Shown: positions 50,021-59,051, counted from the stretch's first letter. The stretch is DNA of 64,000 nucleotides from Ruminococcus sp. (GCA_017457955.1 JAFTGL010000004.1:157853-221852); one strand, 5' to 3'. Numbers and translations: made by a program. Notes: generated by a model from the sequence alone, not told the origin.

Positions 50021-50947
50021 ATGTCAGCATATCAGGAAACAAAAATACATGGAACACCGGCTTTCCCGTATATCGTTTACGGCGCAAAGCTGCCCGAGCA
50101 TACCTCCGGCGTCGCACTGCACTGGCATGATGAGATGGAGATCATCTATGTCAGGGAAGGCGTTGTCAGCGTTTCGGTCAGGAATACCGAGTATACCGTC
50201 AGCGCGGGAGATATTATTTTGATTCATCCTCAGGCAATCCACGCGATCAAACAGCACGGCAATCATTCTGCTTTCTACTTTAATATTTTATTCCGCTTTT
50301 CCGCGTTGGAAAGCGGCTCTGAGGATATTTGCCGTAAAAAATACCTTGAACCGATCTATACACGAAAGATTTTGATGCCCGAATTGATTCGTTCCGGTCA
50401 TCCGTTGTATTCCGATATCGCTCCTATCATCCAAAAGCTGCTGATCGATCCGCATTATCAGCGTTTTCATGACGAAATGCTGATTAAATCCAGACTGTTT
50501 GAAATGCTGTATCATATCTTTCGGTTCTGTGAACAGGCTGACAAAAACTCGGCATACGAGGACATCGTCTACGAAAAGCTCAAAGTATCACTGCAGTATT
50601 TGGAGAAAAATTATGCCGAGCATATCACCGTGGAGAAGATCGCCTCAGTCAGTAATTATTCAGAAAGCCATTTTTCAAAGCTGTTTCATCAGCTGACCGG
50701 AGAATCTTTTACACAGTATCTGAAGAAATACCGTCTTGAAGCGGCTGCAAATCGTATTTTAAATGAAAAGACAAAGATCTCGGAGATCGCCGTAGCCTGC
50801 GGTTTCTCCAATCTTTCCTACTTCTCCCGGGCTTTTTTTGACAGGTTCCAAGTCACTCCGTCAGAATACCGCAAAATCGGTATCAGACGTGAACAAAACA
50901 GGAAGCTGATGCGTCAGAGGGAAAAAGATCAAGGGATCATCCCTTGA
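50021..50947 (+). CDS. AraC-family transcriptional regulator
   Basis: A protein of 308 residues: an N-terminal cupin sensor domain (HWHDEMEIIYVREGVVSVSV and AGDIILIHPQAIHAI) and a C-terminal double helix-turn-helix (ITVEKIASVSNYSESHFSKLF and ISEIAVACGFSNLSYFSRAFFDRF), the arrangement of sugar- or surface-polysaccharide-responsive AraC activators. The ligand is unknown. It lies between the CotH-dockerin gene and ackA; no adjacent transport or glycosidase gene suggests a target. The last 11 bases overlap the convergent tmcAL gene. Confidence 0.9.
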   Translation: MSAYQETKIHGTPAFPYIVYGAKLPEHTSGVALHWHDEMEIIYVREGVVSVSVRNTEYTVSAGDIILIHPQAIHAIKQHGNHSAFYFNILFRFSALESGSEDICRKKYLEPIYTRKILMPELIRSGHPLYSDIAPIIQKLLIDPHYQRFHDEMLIKSRLFEMLYHIFRFCEQADKNSAYEDIVYEKLKVSLQYLEKNYAEHITVEKIASVSNYSESHFSKLFHQLTGESFTQYLKKYRLEAAANRILNEKTKISEIAVACGFSNLSYFSRAFFDRFQVTPSEYRKIGIRREQNRKLMRQREKDQGIIP

Positions 50948-52052
50948 TGACCCCTTGTGTAAATTCGTTGATGATTGTGCCGCCCGCGAGATTCATCGCT
51001 TCAGCGGCGCGTAAGTCGACACTGAATATTTCTTTTGCAGAACGATCCAGCTTATCGATATCCGCTTTTGTTTTGACGATCAGCGGCAGCTTCGCGTCTT
51101 TCAGCACGCTTTCCTTGCCGCTTCTGACGCCGAGTATCCTTAGATAGGGAACAGGCGTGTTTTGTATTTCTGACGTAATGCTCAGAAACGCGGACAGAAT
51201 GATCCTGCGGATCCGCGCCATGGTGTAGCGCTTGGTTTTGATTGTTTTCAATATTTCCGAAAAAGAATTATACTGCTTTGCCGCTTCGATGATCCGGTTC
51301 TCCAAACCTTCGCTGACGTCGGCGATTTGCGCCAATTCTTCGGCGGTGATCGTTTTCAGACGATAGAGGATCGCGGACTCGATTTTCTCCAAGCTGCACG
51401 GATCGTTGACAGTCATCGGCGTGAACTCACGATAATCTTCACCCTGTTCTATCATCTCGCGGATATTGCTCGCCGAAGTAATGTTACCGTAGACATTAGT
51501 ATCGTCATGCGCGGCTCCTTTGCGCTTGATCGCGACAGGCTCGATATCATAGCTCCTGCACGCGCGGATATATTCGAACGCGAGGATATTATTCGGCTTG
51601 CTGATGATTTTAGCGTATTCTTCGCCGACTGCTAAAGACAGCGCCTTCGGATAGTACTGCCCGTTCCGCATAGCTGTCTGTATCTTATCGTTGGTTTGGT
51701 CATCATCTAAAATATCCACCATTTTTGTGAGCGTATCAAGGCTGTCCTCGGCGCCGAAACACAGCATTTCGCAGTTGAGAGACTTTGCAATCCGCACGCC
51801 GTTTTTGGCAAAAATATTCGCGCTCGACATGGCGTAGGGGGTAGGGAGCTCGACGACGATATCCGCGCCGTTTTCCAATGCGGCTTTTGTCCTCCTGTAT
51901 TTATCAGTGATCGTGATATCGCCGCGCTGGACAAAATTGCCGCTCATGATACAGACGACTTCATCGGCACATTCGCTTTTTATTTTCTGTATTAGAAATT
52001 TATGCCCGTTATGAAACGGATTGAACTCGCAGATCACCGCGGCACGGCGCAT
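50937..52052 (-). CDS. tmcAL: tRNA(Met) cytidine acetate ligase TmcAL
   Basis: A protein of 371 residues of the TmcAL (YlbM, DUF795) family: the nucleotidyltransferase motif CEFNPFHNGHKFLIQ with HxGH, CIMSGNFVQRG, ELPTPYAMSSANIFAKNGV and the later ASNIREMIEQGE. TmcAL activates acetate with ATP and acetylates cytidine 34 of elongator tRNA-Met. The ATG at 52052 with GGTGAGA before it is chosen; a frame to 52172 adds unrelated residues. It lies back-to-back with ackA, an enzyme that makes acetyl-phosphate and acetate, in line with its acetate substrate. Confidence 0.92.
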   Translation of the reverse strand: MRRAAVICEFNPFHNGHKFLIQKIKSECADEVVCIMSGNFVQRGDITITDKYRRTKAALENGADIVVELPTPYAMSSANIFAKNGVRIAKSLNCEMLCFGAEDSLDTLTKMVDILDDDQTNDKIQTAMRNGQYYPKALSLAVGEEYAKIISKPNNILAFEYIRACRSYDIEPVAIKRKGAAHDDTNVYGNITSASNIREMIEQGEDYREFTPMTVNDPCSLEKIESAILYRLKTITAEELAQIADVSEGLENRIIEAAKQYNSFSEILKTIKTKRYTMARIRRIILSAFLSITSEIQNTPVPYLRILGVRSGKESVLKDAKLPLIVKTKADIDKLDRSAKEIFSVDLRAAEAMNLAGGTIINEFTQGVIKG

Positions 52053-52077
52053 ATTCTCACCAACTTTCGGAAAAGAC

Positions 52078-52106
52078 TTGAAAAACAGGATAAAATGTAC
52101 TATCAT
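52078..52106 (+). promoter_or_regulatory. Probable SigA-type promoter for ackA
   Basis: TTGAAA (52078-52083) and TATCAT (52101-52106), spacer 17 bases, within the gap between tmcAL and ackA. Confidence 0.5.
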
Positions 52107-52152
52107 AGTATAAGTCAAAGTTTGAACTTTTTCAATACAGGAGGAAGAATTA

Positions 52153-53355
52153 ATGAAAATATTGGTTATCAACGCAGGCAGCTCCAGCCTGAAATATCAG
52201 CTCATCGATATGGACAACGAGCAGATGATCGCCAAGGGCAACTGCGAGCGTATCGGTCAGGAAGGCTCCTTCATCGGTCACAAGACTGCCGACGGCAGAT
52301 CCTATACCAAAGAGATCCCCATGCCCGATCATGCGAAGGCATTTCTGGCTGTCAGCGAAGCACTGCTGAGTGAAGAATACGGCGTCATCAAGAACCTCGA
52401 CGAAGTTGCCGCGATCGGTCACCGTATCGTCCAGGGTGGCGCGCTGTTCAGCGATCCCGAGCTGGTTACTGACGAAGTTATCGCGGGTATCGAGAGCCTG
52501 ATCCCGCTGGCTCCGCTCCACAACGCAGGTCATGTACAGGCGATCAAGGGCTGTCAGCAGGTGTTTGGTGACAAGGTCCCGATGGTCGTCGTATTCGATA
52601 CCGCGTTCCATTCCACCATGCCCGAGAAGGCGTATATGTACGCGGTTCCTTATGAGTATTATGAGAAGTACGCTGTCCGCCGTTACGGCGCTCACGGCAC
52701 ATCCCACCGCTTTGTCAGCGGCGCGATGGCTGATCTGATGGGCAAGGATATCAAGGATCTCAAGCTCATCACCTGCCACATCGGCAACGGTTCTTCTATC
52801 ACTGCCGTTCAGAACGGCAAGGTTATCGATACCTCTATGGGTCTGACTCCGCTCGACGGTATCCTGATGGGTACCCGCTCCGGCTGTCTCGATCCGTCCG
52901 TTGTTACCTTTATCGCTGAGAAAGAGGGCTTCACTCCGCAGGAGATGAACACCCTGCTCAATAAAAAATCCGGTCTTCTCGGTATCTCCGGCGTCTCCTC
53001 CGACGACCGCGATGTTACCAAGGCTGAGGAAGAGGGCAATCACCGCGCTCACCTCGTTCATGAGATGCTGTACTACCAGATCGCGAAGTATATCGGTCAG
53101 TACTGGGTTGCGATGGGCGGCTGTGACGGTATTGTTTTCACCGCGGGTCTGGGCGAGAATCAGCCCGCTCTGCGTGAGGCTGTCATCAACTACCTGAGCT
53201 TCGCGGGCGTCAAGCTGAACAAGGAAGTCAACGACGTCACCAGAGACACCGCTTTCATCTCCGCTGACGATTCCTCTATTCCCGTAGCCGTTATCGCTAC
53301 TAACGAGGAACTGGCGATCGCGAGAGATACCAAGTCTATCGTAGAAAAGCTGTAA
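52153..53355 (+). CDS. ackA: Acetate kinase
   Basis: A protein of 400 residues, full-length AckA: MKILVINAGSSSLKYQLID at the start, GHRIVQGG, VVVFDTAFHSTMPE, YGAHGTSHRFVS, CHIGNGSSITAVQNGK, DTSMGLTPLDGILMGTRSG and the C-terminal FTAGLGENQPALRE (each a known ASKHA/acetokinase motif). It makes ATP and acetate from acetyl phosphate in fermentation. A CAGGAGGAAG site precedes the ATG. No phosphotransacetylase gene is adjacent. A perfect long-stem terminator follows. Confidence 0.97.
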   Translation: MKILVINAGSSSLKYQLIDMDNEQMIAKGNCERIGQEGSFIGHKTADGRSYTKEIPMPDHAKAFLAVSEALLSEEYGVIKNLDEVAAIGHRIVQGGALFSDPELVTDEVIAGIESLIPLAPLHNAGHVQAIKGCQQVFGDKVPMVVVFDTAFHSTMPEKAYMYAVPYEYYEKYAVRRYGAHGTSHRFVSGAMADLMGKDIKDLKLITCHIGNGSSITAVQNGKVIDTSMGLTPLDGILMGTRSGCLDPSVVTFIAEKEGFTPQEMNTLLNKKSGLLGISGVSSDDRDVTKAEEEGNHRAHLVHEMLYYQIAKYIGQYWVAMGGCDGIVFTAGLGENQPALREAVINYLSFAGVKLNKEVNDVTRDTAFISADDSSIPVAVIATNEELAIARDTKSIVEKL

Positions 53356-53380
53356 GCCAGCAATAAGACAAAAATGAAAC

Positions 53381-53418
53381 GGGACTATCGCTTAATCAGT
53401 ATGCGATAGTCCCTTTTT
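53381..53418 (+). terminator. Terminator after ackA
   Basis: Perfect 11-base stem GGGACTATCGC / GCGATAGTCCC and five T. It probably also limits transcripts coming from the opposite side. Confidence 0.9.
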
Positions 53419-53459
53419 GCATTTCTTTGATTTTTTTATTCACAAGTTTATTGGAAAAT

Positions 53460-53933
53460 TTATTCCGTTTTACCGTTCAGCATATCCAGTCCGTGGGTGA
53501 GATGGGGGAGAATAAAGCTCAGGTTTTCAACAGCGCCCTTCGGGGAACCCGGGAGGTTGATGATCAGGCTGTTGTTCCGTAATCCCGCGATCCCTCTCGA
53601 CAGTATGCCGCGGGGAGTGATCTCCATGCTCTTTTGCCGCATATATTCAACGATTCCGGGAGCTTCGCGCTCGATGATCTCTTTAGTCGCTTCGGGGGTG
53701 ATATCACGCGGGGCAAAGCCTGTTCCGCCCGTGGTGACGATCAGATGAACGCCTTGTTCGCATTGTGCGAGCAGGGCTTTTTTGATTTCATTTTTCTCAT
53801 CGGGAATAATAAGTACGCTGACGATCTCAAACCCTTGATTCTTTAACAGCTCCGTAACAGCAGGTCCGCTTTTGTCCTCATAGATTCCCGAGAACGCGCG
53901 GTCGCTGACGGTGATAACGCTTGCTTTGTACAT
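53460..53933 (-). CDS. mogA: Molybdopterin adenylyltransferase-like protein (MogA/MoaB)
   Basis: A protein of 157 residues of the MogA/MoaB family: ASVITVSDRAFSGIYEDKSGP, VTTGGTGFAPRDITPEAT (the MPT-binding glycine loop and TPE motif) and LPGSPKGAVENLSF. It activates molybdopterin by adenylylation before metal insertion. ATG at 53933 follows AAGGAGAATCACC. It is the last gene of the molybdenum block, 11 bases after the MoeA-like gene. Confidence 0.92.
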   Translation of the reverse strand: MYKASVITVSDRAFSGIYEDKSGPAVTELLKNQGFEIVSVLIIPDEKNEIKKALLAQCEQGVHLIVTTGGTGFAPRDITPEATKEIIEREAPGIVEYMRQKSMEITPRGILSRGIAGLRNNSLIINLPGSPKGAVENLSFILPHLTHGLDMLNGKTE

Positions 53934-53944
53934 GGTGATTCTCC

Positions 53945-54961
53945 TTATTTTCCGAACGGACAGTGGGGATAGGTGCAGACCTGACAGCCTAAGCATAGAC
54001 CGCCCTCGCCGTAGTCTACGAAATCCGTTTTGGTGAGCTTTACGCCCGCGGCAATGCGCGGGAGCACCAAGTCAAAAATGGTCGCTTTCGCGTACATCAC
54101 ACAACCGGGCAGTCCCATGATGGGCGTACCGTCCTCAAAATAGCCTAAGAGGAACATCGCTCCCGGTAAGACAGGCGCGCCGTAGGTGACGATATCCGCG
54201 CCGGATTGTTTGATCGCGCCCGGGGTGTTGTCGTCGGGGTCGACGCTCATGCCGCCTGTGCAGAGGATCATATCCGCTTTGCCTTTGACGGAGTTGATCG
54301 CCGATGTGATGTTGTCGAGCCCGTCGTCAACGGTGAGGTGTTCGATGACTTCGATCCCGTAGACGCGGAGCTTTTCGATCAATACAGGTGTGAATTTATC
54401 TTCGATCCTGCCGTGATATACTTCGCTGCCTGTGGTGATGACCGCGGCGGTTTTCAATGTATAGGGAAGGACGTTCATCAACGGCGTGCCGTTCGCGGCG
54501 GCTTTTGCCTGTTCGAGCTTATCTTTGTTAATGACAAGCGGGATGACACGTGTGCCTGCGAGCTTATCGCCTTTTTGTACCGCGGTGTCGCCTTTGCGGG
54601 TGGCGATCATGATCTCGTCGATCGAGTTGATGGCGTACAGCTTTTCACGGTCGAGGGTGAAAAGTCCGTTGATCTCAGCGGTCAGCTCGATTTTCCCTTC
54701 CTTGACTTCACTGCGGGCAATGTTCTCGCCCTTGCAGATCTCGCAGAGGATCTCTGCCGCGTCGTTCTCATGGAGCTTGTTTTCATCCATTTCGAAGATA
54801 TACAGATTTTCCTTGCCCATGCTCAGCAGGACTGGGATATCTTCTTCGGTGACAATATGTCCTTTGCAGAATCGTGCGCCTTTGTACTCGCCCGGGATGA
54901 TCTGGGTCATGTCATGGCAGAGCACCTGTCCGACCGCGTCTACAGTTTTAATCAGTTTCAT
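53945..54961 (-). CDS. MoeA-like molybdopterin-binding protein with cysteine-rich end
   Basis: A protein of 338 residues. The C-terminal half is an MPT-binding domain (AVITTGSEVYHGRIEDKF, CTGGMSVDPDDNTPGAIKQSG, GLPGCVMYAK), as in MoeA/CinA-type proteins. The N-terminal half has VGQVLCHDMTQIIPGEYKGARF, like the N-terminal part of MoeA. The length is about 60-70 residues short of classical MoeA, without the usual C-terminal domain IV. Instead the end reads CLGCQVCTYPHCPFG, four cysteines that could bind a metal. It may insert metal or act as a carrier. It is in the same transcript as MOSC and mogA. Confidence 0.85.
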   Translation of the reverse strand: MKLIKTVDAVGQVLCHDMTQIIPGEYKGARFCKGHIVTEEDIPVLLSMGKENLYIFEMDENKLHENDAAEILCEICKGENIARSEVKEGKIELTAEINGLFTLDREKLYAINSIDEIMIATRKGDTAVQKGDKLAGTRVIPLVINKDKLEQAKAAANGTPLMNVLPYTLKTAAVITTGSEVYHGRIEDKFTPVLIEKLRVYGIEVIEHLTVDDGLDNITSAINSVKGKADMILCTGGMSVDPDDNTPGAIKQSGADIVTYGAPVLPGAMFLLGYFEDGTPIMGLPGCVMYAKATIFDLVLPRIAAGVKLTKTDFVDYGEGGLCLGCQVCTYPHCPFGK

Positions 54962-54964
54962 AAA

Positions 54965-55420
54965 TTACCTCAGTATAGTGATTACGTCCTCGGGACGGAT
55001 AATGCCGCCTTTGATGACGACAGCGAATATGCCCTCGGTTGGCATGACGCATTTGCCTGTCAGCTTCTTTATTTCGCAGTCATTGTGGCATTGTTTGCCG
55101 ATCTGGGAGATTTCAAGTTCTGTTTCACCGACTTGTAGTCTTGTGCCGACGGGAAGCGTTTTTAGCTCGATCCCTTCGGTCAGAATGTTTTCGGCAAAGT
55201 CGCCCGCGTTCAGCTCCATTCCCATTGCCCGCATGGTATCGACGCTCTCGTCAGCAAGAAGGCTGATCTGGCGGTGACGGTATTGTATGGGAGTGTCTGC
55301 ATTCACTGCGTGAGCGTCGCCGATGATTCCGTGGTTTTCAAGCAAGGTGATCGAGGGGACAGGGTGCTTTTTGGTGCCTTTCTTTTCGCTGATACATACA
55401 GCCTTGACTGTTGCCTTCAT
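54965..55420 (-). CDS. MOSC domain protein
   Basis: A protein of 151 residues with a MOSC fold: GDAHAVNADTPIQYRHRQISLL, GDFAENILTEGIEL and a conserved Cys-containing segment IGKQCHNDCEIKKLTGKCVMP. MOSC domains carry sulfur for molybdenum cofactor maturation or modify the cofactor. Its ATG overlaps the stop of moaC by 4 bases on the minus strand, so the two genes are translationally coupled. A longer frame to 55660 reads antiframe to moaC and is not real. Confidence 0.88.
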   Translation of the reverse strand: MKATVKAVCISEKKGTKKHPVPSITLLENHGIIGDAHAVNADTPIQYRHRQISLLADESVDTMRAMGMELNAGDFAENILTEGIELKTLPVGTRLQVGETELEISQIGKQCHNDCEIKKLTGKCVMPTEGIFAVVIKGGIIRPEDVITILR

Positions 55421-55881
55421 CGCTTGAACTCCCCGCTTTTTCCGCCGTTTTTGTATAGCAGACGAATGTCTGATATTTCGATGTCGCGCTGAACGGCTTT
55501 GCACATGTCGTAGACGGTCAACGCTGCGGTGCTGACGGCGGTCAGCGCTTCCATCTCGACGCCTGTACTGCCTTTGCATTTGACCTCGGCTTCTATCTGG
55601 ACCTCGGTATCGGTGAGGATGAAGCGGACGTCGACGGAGCTGAGCAGGAGAGGATGACACATAGGGATGATATCGGAGGTTTTCTTCGCCGCCATGATTC
55701 CCGCGACCTGTGCGACAGAGAGGACGTCGCCCTTTTTGATACCGCCGCTTTTAATCAGACTCATGGTGTCTGTATTTACTTTAACTGTTCCCGCGGCGAT
55801 AGCGGTGCGGAAGGTTTCGTCCTTTTCGGTCACGTCGACCATTCGCGCGCGGCCTTGTTCGTTGATATGAGAAAAGTCCAT
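55417..55881 (-). CDS. moaC: Cyclic pyranopterin monophosphate synthase MoaC
   Basis: A protein of 154 residues: MVDVTEKDETFRTAIAAG near the start, AKKTSDIIPMCHPLLLSS (the conserved active-site HP motif) and GVEMEALTAVSTAALTVYDMCKA. With MoaA it converts GTP into cyclic pyranopterin monophosphate, the first step of molybdenum cofactor synthesis. A GGAGGATAAC site precedes the ATG at 55881. It follows moaA directly. Confidence 0.96.
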   Translation of the reverse strand: MDFSHINEQGRARMVDVTEKDETFRTAIAAGTVKVNTDTMSLIKSGGIKKGDVLSVAQVAGIMAAKKTSDIIPMCHPLLLSSVDVRFILTDTEVQIEAEVKCKGSTGVEMEALTAVSTAALTVYDMCKAVQRDIEISDIRLLYKNGGKSGEFKR

Positions 55882-55882
55882 G

Positions 55883-56833
55883 TTATCCTCCGATCTCATT
55901 CATGTTTCGCTTTGCGTCAGAGCCTTCGGTGTCAAGATTGTGTTTGAGCGGCTTGTGACGGACGCCGTCGATGATGGCGGTTTTCAGCATTTCGCCGTGC
56001 AGTCCTCTGAGGTCGATTTCCTCTTCGGAATGTAAGCAGGGCTTTAACTTTCCGTCAGCAGTGACGCGAATTTTGTCGCAGCCTGAACAGAAGCTGTGTG
56101 ATATGGGGCTGATCAGTCCGATGGTGCCTTGGTGTTCGGGGAGCCGATAAACGCGCGCTACGCCGTCAACGGTCATTTGAGCGTGTTCGCGCAGATACTC
56201 TTCGAGCCCGTCGAGGGATTTGAAACATTCGCAGTAATGGCTTTTGACCTCACCGATGGGCATTAATTCGATGAACCGTATCTGATAAGGGTGATCCTTT
56301 GTCAGCCGCAGCATATTGCTGATCTCACCGTCGTTGACGCCGTTCATCAGAACGGTGTTGATTTTGATATTCTTAAAGCCCGCTTCTTCTGCCGCATGGA
56401 TGCCATCGAGCGTACCGCTCAGTTTGCCGATACGGGTGATCGTGCGGAAGGCTTCTTCGTCGAGGGTATCGAGACTGATATTCAGACGATCGACGCCCGC
56501 ATCCTTCAATTGACGCGCCATTTTCGGGAGCAAGCTGCCGTTGGTGGTGATACCCAGCTCGATCTCGGGTGAGATCTCTTTGATGTTGCGGCACAGGGTA
56601 AGGATACCCCTGCGGATTAGCGGTTCGCCGCCTGTCAGACGCACCTTAGTAACGCCCAGCTCATAGGCTGCCTCTACGATCTCTGTCAGTTCCTCGATAC
56701 TGAGGATGTCGCAGTGCTCCTTTTTGCATACGCCTTTTTCGGGCATGCAGTAAATACAGCGGTAGTTGCACAGGTCTGTTACGGACAGGCGCAGATATTT
56801 GATTGTTCGTCCGAATGTATCTGTTAAGCTCAT
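55883..56833 (-). CDS. moaA: GTP 3',8-cyclase MoaA (radical SAM)
   Basis: A protein of 316 residues: the radical-SAM triad CNYRCIYC near residue 22, RLTGGEPLIRRG, ITTNGSLLP, and a second iron-sulfur site in the C-terminal FCSGCDKIRVTADGKLKPCL. It ends with the Gly-Gly pair that the MoaA mechanism needs. It makes 3',8-cyclo-GTP. Its ATG overlaps modC by 4 bases, so biosynthesis and molybdate uptake are one transcript. moaD, moaE and moeB are not present in the window. Confidence 0.96.
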   Translation of the reverse strand: MSLTDTFGRTIKYLRLSVTDLCNYRCIYCMPEKGVCKKEHCDILSIEELTEIVEAAYELGVTKVRLTGGEPLIRRGILTLCRNIKEISPEIELGITTNGSLLPKMARQLKDAGVDRLNISLDTLDEEAFRTITRIGKLSGTLDGIHAAEEAGFKNIKINTVLMNGVNDGEISNMLRLTKDHPYQIRFIELMPIGEVKSHYCECFKSLDGLEEYLREHAQMTVDGVARVYRLPEHQGTIGLISPISHSFCSGCDKIRVTADGKLKPCLHSEEEIDLRGLHGEMLKTAIIDGVRHKPLKHNLDTEGSDAKRNMNEIGG

Positions 56834-57525
56834 TTCAGGTTTTGATAACGATTCTTTAGTATACGATAGTAATTCTCTGTGTTTTCTGATTCTTTTGTCA
56901 CGCCGTCAGCGATAGGGACAACGGTTTCGCATAACTGCCGCACTTCGTCGATATCATGCGAGACAAGGATGGTTTCTCTGCCAAAGTGTTCAATGATCGC
57001 TCTGACGGATGGGATCAGCTCCAGCTTCAAGAGTGTGTCAAGTGAAGCGAATGGTTCGTCCAGCAGAAGGACTTCGGGGGATGATGCGATGATCCTCGCC
57101 AAGGCGGCACGCTGTTTTTCACCGCCCGACAGGGTTTCGGGACGACGTTTTTCCAGACCGTCCAGGTGGAACTGAGCAATCAGCTCCTGCGCTTTTTGTC
57201 GGCGTTCGCGTTTAGGCAGACGGTGCATACCCGCTTCGATATTGCCCTGCACGGTCATGTTCGGGAATAATGCGTAATCCTGAAAAAGATAACCGACATG
57301 CCGCTTTTGCGGGGGCAGGTCAATATGCTTTTCACTGTCAAAGAGAGTGGTTCCGTTTAATTGTATCACACCTCTGTCAGGTGTGGCAATACCCGCGATA
57401 CATTTGAGCGTCATGCTTTTTCCTGCGCCCGAAGCGCCGAACAGCGCTAATGACGCTTTATCACAGGTGAATTTTGCTTTCAGCGTATAGCGGTCGAGAC
57501 GCTTTTCGATATCCACATACAGCAT
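56830..57525 (-). CDS. modC: Molybdate ABC transporter ATP-binding protein ModC (short)
   Basis: A protein of 231 residues with an ABC ATPase core: Walker A GASGAGKS, ABC signature LSGGEKQR, Walker B LLLDEPFASL and H-loop VSHD. It lacks the C-terminal TOBE/regulatory part of full-length ModC (about 350 residues), so it is a minimal ATPase. It energises uptake of molybdate (or tungstate). It overlaps modB by one base and moaA by four. Confidence 0.88.
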   Translation of the reverse strand: MLYVDIEKRLDRYTLKAKFTCDKASLALFGASGAGKSMTLKCIAGIATPDRGVIQLNGTTLFDSEKHIDLPPQKRHVGYLFQDYALFPNMTVQGNIEAGMHRLPKRERRQKAQELIAQFHLDGLEKRRPETLSGGEKQRAALARIIASSPEVLLLDEPFASLDTLLKLELIPSVRAIIEHFGRETILVSHDIDEVRQLCETVVPIADGVTKESENTENYYRILKNRYQNLK

Positions 57526-58190
57526 TATCCGCGCCTCCTTTGCGGTCTTTCAAGGAGATTGACACATAAGAGTACAACTGCGGAGATCGCGATATTAATA
57601 AGCACCCATTTGAGCGCCAGTTCATCATTTCCTGTTCTCCATAACTGGTAGACGGCTGTGGAAATCGTCGCCGTTTTGCCGGGGGTATAGCCCGCGATCA
57701 TAGAGGTCGCGCCGTATTCCCCTAAGGCTCTTGCAAAGCTCAATACAACGCCCGCGATGATTCCCTGCTTGCAGTAGGGGAGTCGGATTCGCCAAAAGAT
57801 GTAGGTGTTGGAGAGTCCGAGTGTTCTGCCCGCGTCGGCTAAGTTTTCATCAAACCGTTCAAACGCCCCCCGAGCCGTGCGGTACATCAGCGGAAAAACT
57901 ACGACGGTGACGGCGAAAATCGCCGACCACCACTGCATGGTCAGTCTAATGTCAAAGGTATCAAGAAAATACAATCCGACAGCCCGCTTCGGACCAAGCA
58001 CGAGAAGCAGCAGATAACCCACTACCGTTGGCGGTAAAACCAACGGCAGAGTGAAAACCACGTCAAGGATACCCTTGATGACGCGGGGTGTTTTTGCGAT
58101 GTAATAAGCAGCTGCAATGCCAAGAAAAAAGACGATAACTGCGCTGATCGCCGCGATCCGCAGCGAATTGTAGAGGGGGAATAGTTCCAT
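57525..58190 (-). CDS. modB: Molybdate ABC transporter permease ModB
   Basis: A protein of 221 residues with about five or six membrane helices: a binding-protein-dependent permease with the EAA-type loop ADAGRTLGLSNTYIFWRIRLPYCKQGI (pieces DAGRTLGLSN and FWRIRLP) and the family segment LPLVLPPTVVGYLLLLVLG. It works with modA and modC. The TAA stop overlaps the modC start. modA ends 33 bases upstream. Confidence 0.9.
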   Translation of the reverse strand: MELFPLYNSLRIAAISAVIVFFLGIAAAYYIAKTPRVIKGILDVVFTLPLVLPPTVVGYLLLLVLGPKRAVGLYFLDTFDIRLTMQWWSAIFAVTVVVFPLMYRTARGAFERFDENLADAGRTLGLSNTYIFWRIRLPYCKQGIIAGVVLSFARALGEYGATSMIAGYTPGKTATISTAVYQLWRTGNDELALKWVLINIAISAVVLLCVNLLERPQRRRG

Positions 58191-58223
58191 ATGTACCTCA
58201 AGTCGGTTAACAGTGAATGGAAA

Positions 58224-59051
58224 TTATTTGCTTGCGAGAGGGGTGAAGCCGACTTTTTCAAAGACAGTAGAGGCTTCTTTGGTCTGCAAATAGTCTAAGA
58301 ACGCCTTTGCTTCATCCGCGCACTTACTTTCTTTCAGAACGGCGGCGGGGTAGATGACCTGACCGCACATCTCTTCGGTCGCGGTATCGGCAACCTTGAG
58401 CTCTGCGGAGAATGCGTCAGTCTGATAGATGATGCCGCAGTCTACCGCGCCTTCCGTAACCTGTGTAGTGACCTCTTTGACGTTTGAGCCGTAGGTCAGC
58501 ACGCCGCTGTCGGCAAGAGCGGTTTCGTCCAGACCGTAGTATGCAAAAATCTTTTGCGTATATTGACCGACGGGAACGTCCTCGTTGCCAATCGCCATCA
58601 GGATATCGCCGGCTTCGAGGTGTGCTTTCATATCCTCATAGGTCTTGATACCTGAGTCGGAATTGTCGGCGACGCAGAGAGCGACTTTGTTTTCGAGCAG
58701 ATCGAGACGGGTGTCGGTGTTGATATAGCCGCCTTCTTCCAAGCCGTCCATCTGTTTCTGAGCGGCAGAGATGAAAAGGTCGCAGACCGCACCTTCTTCG
58801 ATCTGGGTTTTCAGCGTACCCGAAGAATCAAAGTTGAAGGTCAGTTTGACGTTGTTAGCCGCTTCATAGCTCTGAGCAAGCTCTTCCAGCGTTTCCGTCA
58901 TGCTTGCCGCGGCAAATACGACGATCTCCGTAGGCTCTGCGGAAACATCGTCAGAGGTAGTGGCTGTTGTCTCTGTTTCTGTTTTCGTACAGGCGCAGAG
59001 GATGGTAGCCGCTAATGCGAGTGTTAATAATAATGCGAATAACCTTTTCAT
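58224..59051 (-). CDS. modA: Molybdate-binding lipoprotein ModA
   Basis: A protein of 275 residues: lipoprotein signal peptide ending at about Cys21 (LCAC), a Thr/Glu-rich linker (22-45), then the ModA solute-binding domain (EIVVFAAASMTETLEELAQ, LTFNFDSSGTLKTQIEEG, and the C-terminal YPAAVLKESKCADEAKAFLDYL). It captures molybdate or tungstate outside the cell. The start at 59051 is chosen because it gives the lipoprotein signal; a longer frame to 59120 lacks a ribosome site. It is the first gene of the molybdenum operon, divergent from an IclR-type gene. Confidence 0.93.
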   Translation of the reverse strand: MKRLFALLLTLALAATILCACTKTETETTATTSDDVSAEPTEIVVFAAASMTETLEELAQSYEAANNVKLTFNFDSSGTLKTQIEEGAVCDLFISAAQKQMDGLEEGGYINTDTRLDLLENKVALCVADNSDSGIKTYEDMKAHLEAGDILMAIGNEDVPVGQYTQKIFAYYGLDETALADSGVLTYGSNVKEVTTQVTEGAVDCGIIYQTDAFSAELKVADTATEEMCGQVIYPAAVLKESKCADEAKAFLDYLQTKEASTVFEKVGFTPLASK

